Source of the DNA: Candidatus Krumholzibacteriia bacterium
GTDB taxonomy: Bacteria > Krumholzibacteriota > Krumholzibacteriia > LZORAL124-64-63
Assembly: GCA_030643455.1 (NCBI GenBank)
Contig: DAOWLV010000257.1
Location: 1-5,247, forward strand
Reading direction: 5' to 3'
DNA length: 5,247 bases
The first letter of the stretch is position 1, and the number at the start of each line of letters is the position of its first letter. Under the pieces are notes generated by a model. The model saw nothing but the letters and a program-made list of their open reading frames with translations, was not told the origin of the DNA and ran no database searches. Of the stretch, positions 3,024-5,247 are shown piece after piece. The translations under genes and the position numbers were made by a program.

Positions 3024-5247
3024 TCAACGGAGGCGGCGTGTCCGCCTTGGCGCCCCGACGGGTCTTTATCCAGCGTCCGAGCCGGGCCAGTCCCCAACCC
3101 CAGCGCGTGAACATCCAGTAGAGGGCCGGAATGGCCATCAGGATCAGGATCGTGCTGCTGCCCAACCCGCCGATGGAACTGAGCGCCAGGTTTTCCCAGA
3201 TATCCTTGCCCGCAGAAGCATCCTTCTTGTAGAGGAGGGGCAGCAGACCGGCCATGGTCGTGCCGCTGGTCAGCAGGATGGACCGCATCTGGATCCGCGT
3301 CCCTTCGACGATGGCCTGGTTCAGGACTCCCTGGCGGATTTCACCGGGCAATCGCCACAGGTCGAATCCGCCCAGGCGGCGTTTGAGAGGGACCTGTCCT
3401 TCGTCCGAACCCTGCGGGAAATTTCTCTCGGCCAGGATCTCGCGCACCTGCAGCCGGAACCGGTTGATCAGCAGGATGGCGTTGTTCACCACGATGCCGA
3501 ACATCAGGATCAACCCGATCTTGGCGGATGAATCGAATTCACTGCCGGTGGCCCAGAAGAGGCTCCCGACTCCGACCAGGGCCATGGGTATGGAGAGCAG
3601 GACAAGGAGCGGCAGGAAGAAGCTTTCGAACATCGCGGCCAGCGCCATGAAGATGAAGGCCAGGGTCAACCACAGGGTTTGCTTGAGCTCCTCTTCCTCT
3701 TCTTCGGTGATCTGCTGGCCGGACATGTCCTCGGCCGTGTAGCCGTAGGGCAGCTGGATGCCCTCCATGACATCGTTGATGAACCTGCGTCGCATGCGGT
3801 CGGTTCCGATGTACTCCCAGTTGATCTGCTGGCTGTAGCGCTGGTCGTGACGGTTGATGGAACTGATCTCGGGCCGGGATTCTATGGTGATCAGACGGCC
3901 GAGCATGACCTTCTGGCCGCGGCTGGTGGTCATGATGCGGCCCAGGATCTGGTCGTATTCGATGGACTCGGAATCATCGAAGGTCAACATCAGGCGCTGG
4001 TCTTCCCCGTCCACGACCATGTGCCAGGGATTCTCCACGCCCAGCATGCGCCGGATGTGACCCATGATCTCAGCCATGCTCAACCGGTGCGAGGCCAGGG
4101 CTTCGCGGTTCAACATGATCACGGTCTCGTCCGTGGCGTTGCGGCTGAAGCGGTCGCCGCTGGTCAGGCGGGGATTGCGCACGCGCCGGTTGCGGTCGAG
4201 CCGGGCCAGCACGCCGTCGCTGATGGCCTTGAGCTCCTTGCTGTTGTATCCGGTGATGCGAAGGGTCGTATTGCTCATGCCCCCGCCGCGGCCGCCCTTC
4301 ATGTAGGGGTCGCCGAAGCCGTTGATCCAGATGAACATGCCGCCCAGTTCCTCCGCCAGCACGATGAACTTGTTGCGGAACATCTCCGGGTAGGCCGACT
4401 TCAGGAGCTCATCCTCGAACTCCAGGTTGATCCAGGCGCGGTTCTGATAGGATCCGCTGCGCATGTGGGCGCCTTCGGGCAGGGGAAGGACCTCGCTCTC
4501 GAACAGCCTGATGGTTTCGCTGGACAGCTTGACGTCCGTGCCGACAGGTCGCTCGAGGTAGACGACGATTTGCTCCTTGGGCTGGGGCCGCCAGAAACCA
4601 CCGGTGCGGACCTTGTCCTTGAACACGAAAAACGTGCCCACGAACAGGGCCAGGGTCAACACGGCCGGGTAGAACCAGAACCGCAGGTGCATCCGGGTCA
4701 GTTTGCCCACGAAACTCACGAAAATACCCACCCCGATCAGCAGGCCGCCGGCCGCCCCGACCCAGGGCAGGGCGTCCAGGCCCGCGTAGCGCCCCTTCCA
4801 GAAAAAAACGACGGCCAGGGTGATCACAGCCGTGATAATCACGCCCAGGGCCCAGCGCCACAGCATGGCGAACCCCGTCAGACCGAATTCCTCGTCAGCG
4901 GCCTTGGTGTGGCGCATCCCCTTTTCGGCGGGACCTTTCAGGGCCACGGGAATCCAGGCGAAGGCCACGAAGACCGACGCCAGCATGGCGATGCCCACGC
5001 TCACGGCCAGCGGCACGTAAAACAGGCTCAACCGGTCGGTCATGAAGATGAAAGACAGGAAGGCCACCACGGTGGTCAGCGTCGTGGCCATGATGGGAAA
5101 GGCCACCTCGCGGGTGCCGCGGATCAGGGCCAGACGGCTGTCGCCTTCCCACCGGCCGGTCAGGCGGCGGTGGATGGCGTCGAGCACGAGGATGCTGTTG
5201 TCCAGGAGCATGCCGAAGCAGACCGTCAGTCCGCTGATGGTGATGAA
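3013..5247 (-). CDS. RND-family efflux transporter permease, C-terminal 744 residues (cut by window edge)
   Basis: This is an inner-membrane pump of the AcrB/HAE superfamily, which drives substrates outward with the proton gradient, usually as a trimer with a periplasmic adaptor. The frame is open to the right edge. The visible part begins in TM4 (LTVCFGMLLDNSILVLDA). By eye, TM5 is near fragment residues 53-69, TM6 75-102, two extra hydrophobic segments 128-149 and 160-181, TM7 191-209, the second periplasmic porter/docking half about 222-517, TM8 524-541, TM9 543-568, TM10 574-597 (GIVVNNAILLINRF), TM11 657-673 and TM12 688-713. A run of six Glu precedes TM8. The PN1 and PN2 subdomains are outside the window. 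Against AcrB, Asp407 is kept (D16), but Asp408, Lys940 and Arg971 read as N17, N588 and Q653. The TM10-TM11 loop is about 34 residues longer. The substrate cannot be told. MMPL or SecDF membership is unlikely given the AcrB-like layout. Confidence 0.92.
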   Translation of the reverse strand, partial: FITISGLTVCFGMLLDNSILVLDAIHRRLTGRWEGDSRLALIRGTREVAFPIMATTLTTVVAFLSFIFMTDRLSLFYVPLAVSVGIAMLASVFVAFAWIPVALKGPAEKGMRHTKAADEEFGLTGFAMLWRWALGVIITAVITLAVVFFWKGRYAGLDALPWVGAAGGLLIGVGIFVSFVGKLTRMHLRFWFYPAVLTLALFVGTFFVFKDKVRTGGFWRPQPKEQIVVYLERPVGTDVKLSSETIRLFESEVLPLPEGAHMRSGSYQNRAWINLEFEDELLKSAYPEMFRNKFIVLAEELGGMFIWINGFGDPYMKGGRGGGMSNTTLRITGYNSKELKAISDGVLARLDRNRRVRNPRLTSGDRFSRNATDETVIMLNREALASHRLSMAEIMGHIRRMLGVENPWHMVVDGEDQRLMLTFDDSESIEYDQILGRIMTTSRGQKVMLGRLITIESRPEISSINRHDQRYSQQINWEYIGTDRMRRRFINDVMEGIQLPYGYTAEDMSGQQITEEEEEELKQTLWLTLAFIFMALAAMFESFFLPLLVLLSIPMALVGVGSLFWATGSEFDSSAKIGLILMFGIVVNNAILLINRFRLQVREILAERNFPQGSDEGQVPLKRRLGGFDLWRLPGEIRQGVLNQAIVEGTRIQMRSILLTSGTTMAGLLPLLYKKDASAGKDIWENLALSSIGGLGSSTILILMAIPALYWMFTRWGWGLARLGRWIKTRRGAKADTPPPLTDP

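Overview
This GC-rich bacterial window carries five protein-coding genes. Two run off the edges. The sequence suggests a Gram-negative (diderm) bacterium: there are two lipoproteins with classical signal-peptidase II lipoboxes, an RND inner-membrane pump, and a B-type succinate dehydrogenase with one five-helix cytochrome b subunit and no SdhD. That enzyme type, together with an SdhA N-terminus of the Bacteroidota kind, fits the FCB group or a related high-GC lineage. The taxonomic placement is inference from remembered families, not from a search.

Layout. Positions 1-1017 (minus strand) hold the start of a succinate dehydrogenase operon: sdhC (cytochrome b) followed after a single base by sdhA (flavoprotein), which is cut by the left edge. 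Positions 1018-1266 hold a candidate sdh promoter, a dyad over its -35 box, and a strong hairpin that probably ends the upstream transcript. Positions 1267-2040 (minus) encode a 257-residue lipoprotein of unknown function. Positions 2041-2381 are a 341-base divergent intergenic region with a near-consensus sigma-70 promoter on the plus strand, a run of ten G two bases upstream of its -35 box, and several inverted repeats. Positions 2382-2999 (plus) encode a 205-residue coiled-coil lipoprotein. Positions 3013-5247 (minus) encode the C-terminal 744 residues of an RND-family transporter, convergent with the coiled-coil lipoprotein and cut by the right edge.

How the genes work together. SdhC and SdhA are parts of one respiratory complex (succinate:quinone oxidoreductase), with the iron-sulfur subunit SdhB expected beyond the left edge. 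The two lipoproteins are divergent neighbours sharing one regulatory region, but nothing in their sequences shows a shared function. The RND gene faces the other way, and its membrane-fusion partner, if there is one, lies outside the window.

I see no CRISPR array, tRNA, rRNA, transposase or integrase, and no clear new multi-gene system. The points most worth a second look are the G tract abutting the promoter, the unusual RND pump (two extra membrane segments, a longer TM10-TM11 loop, a reduced proton-relay set), and the three-arm alternative pairing downstream of the first lipoprotein gene.
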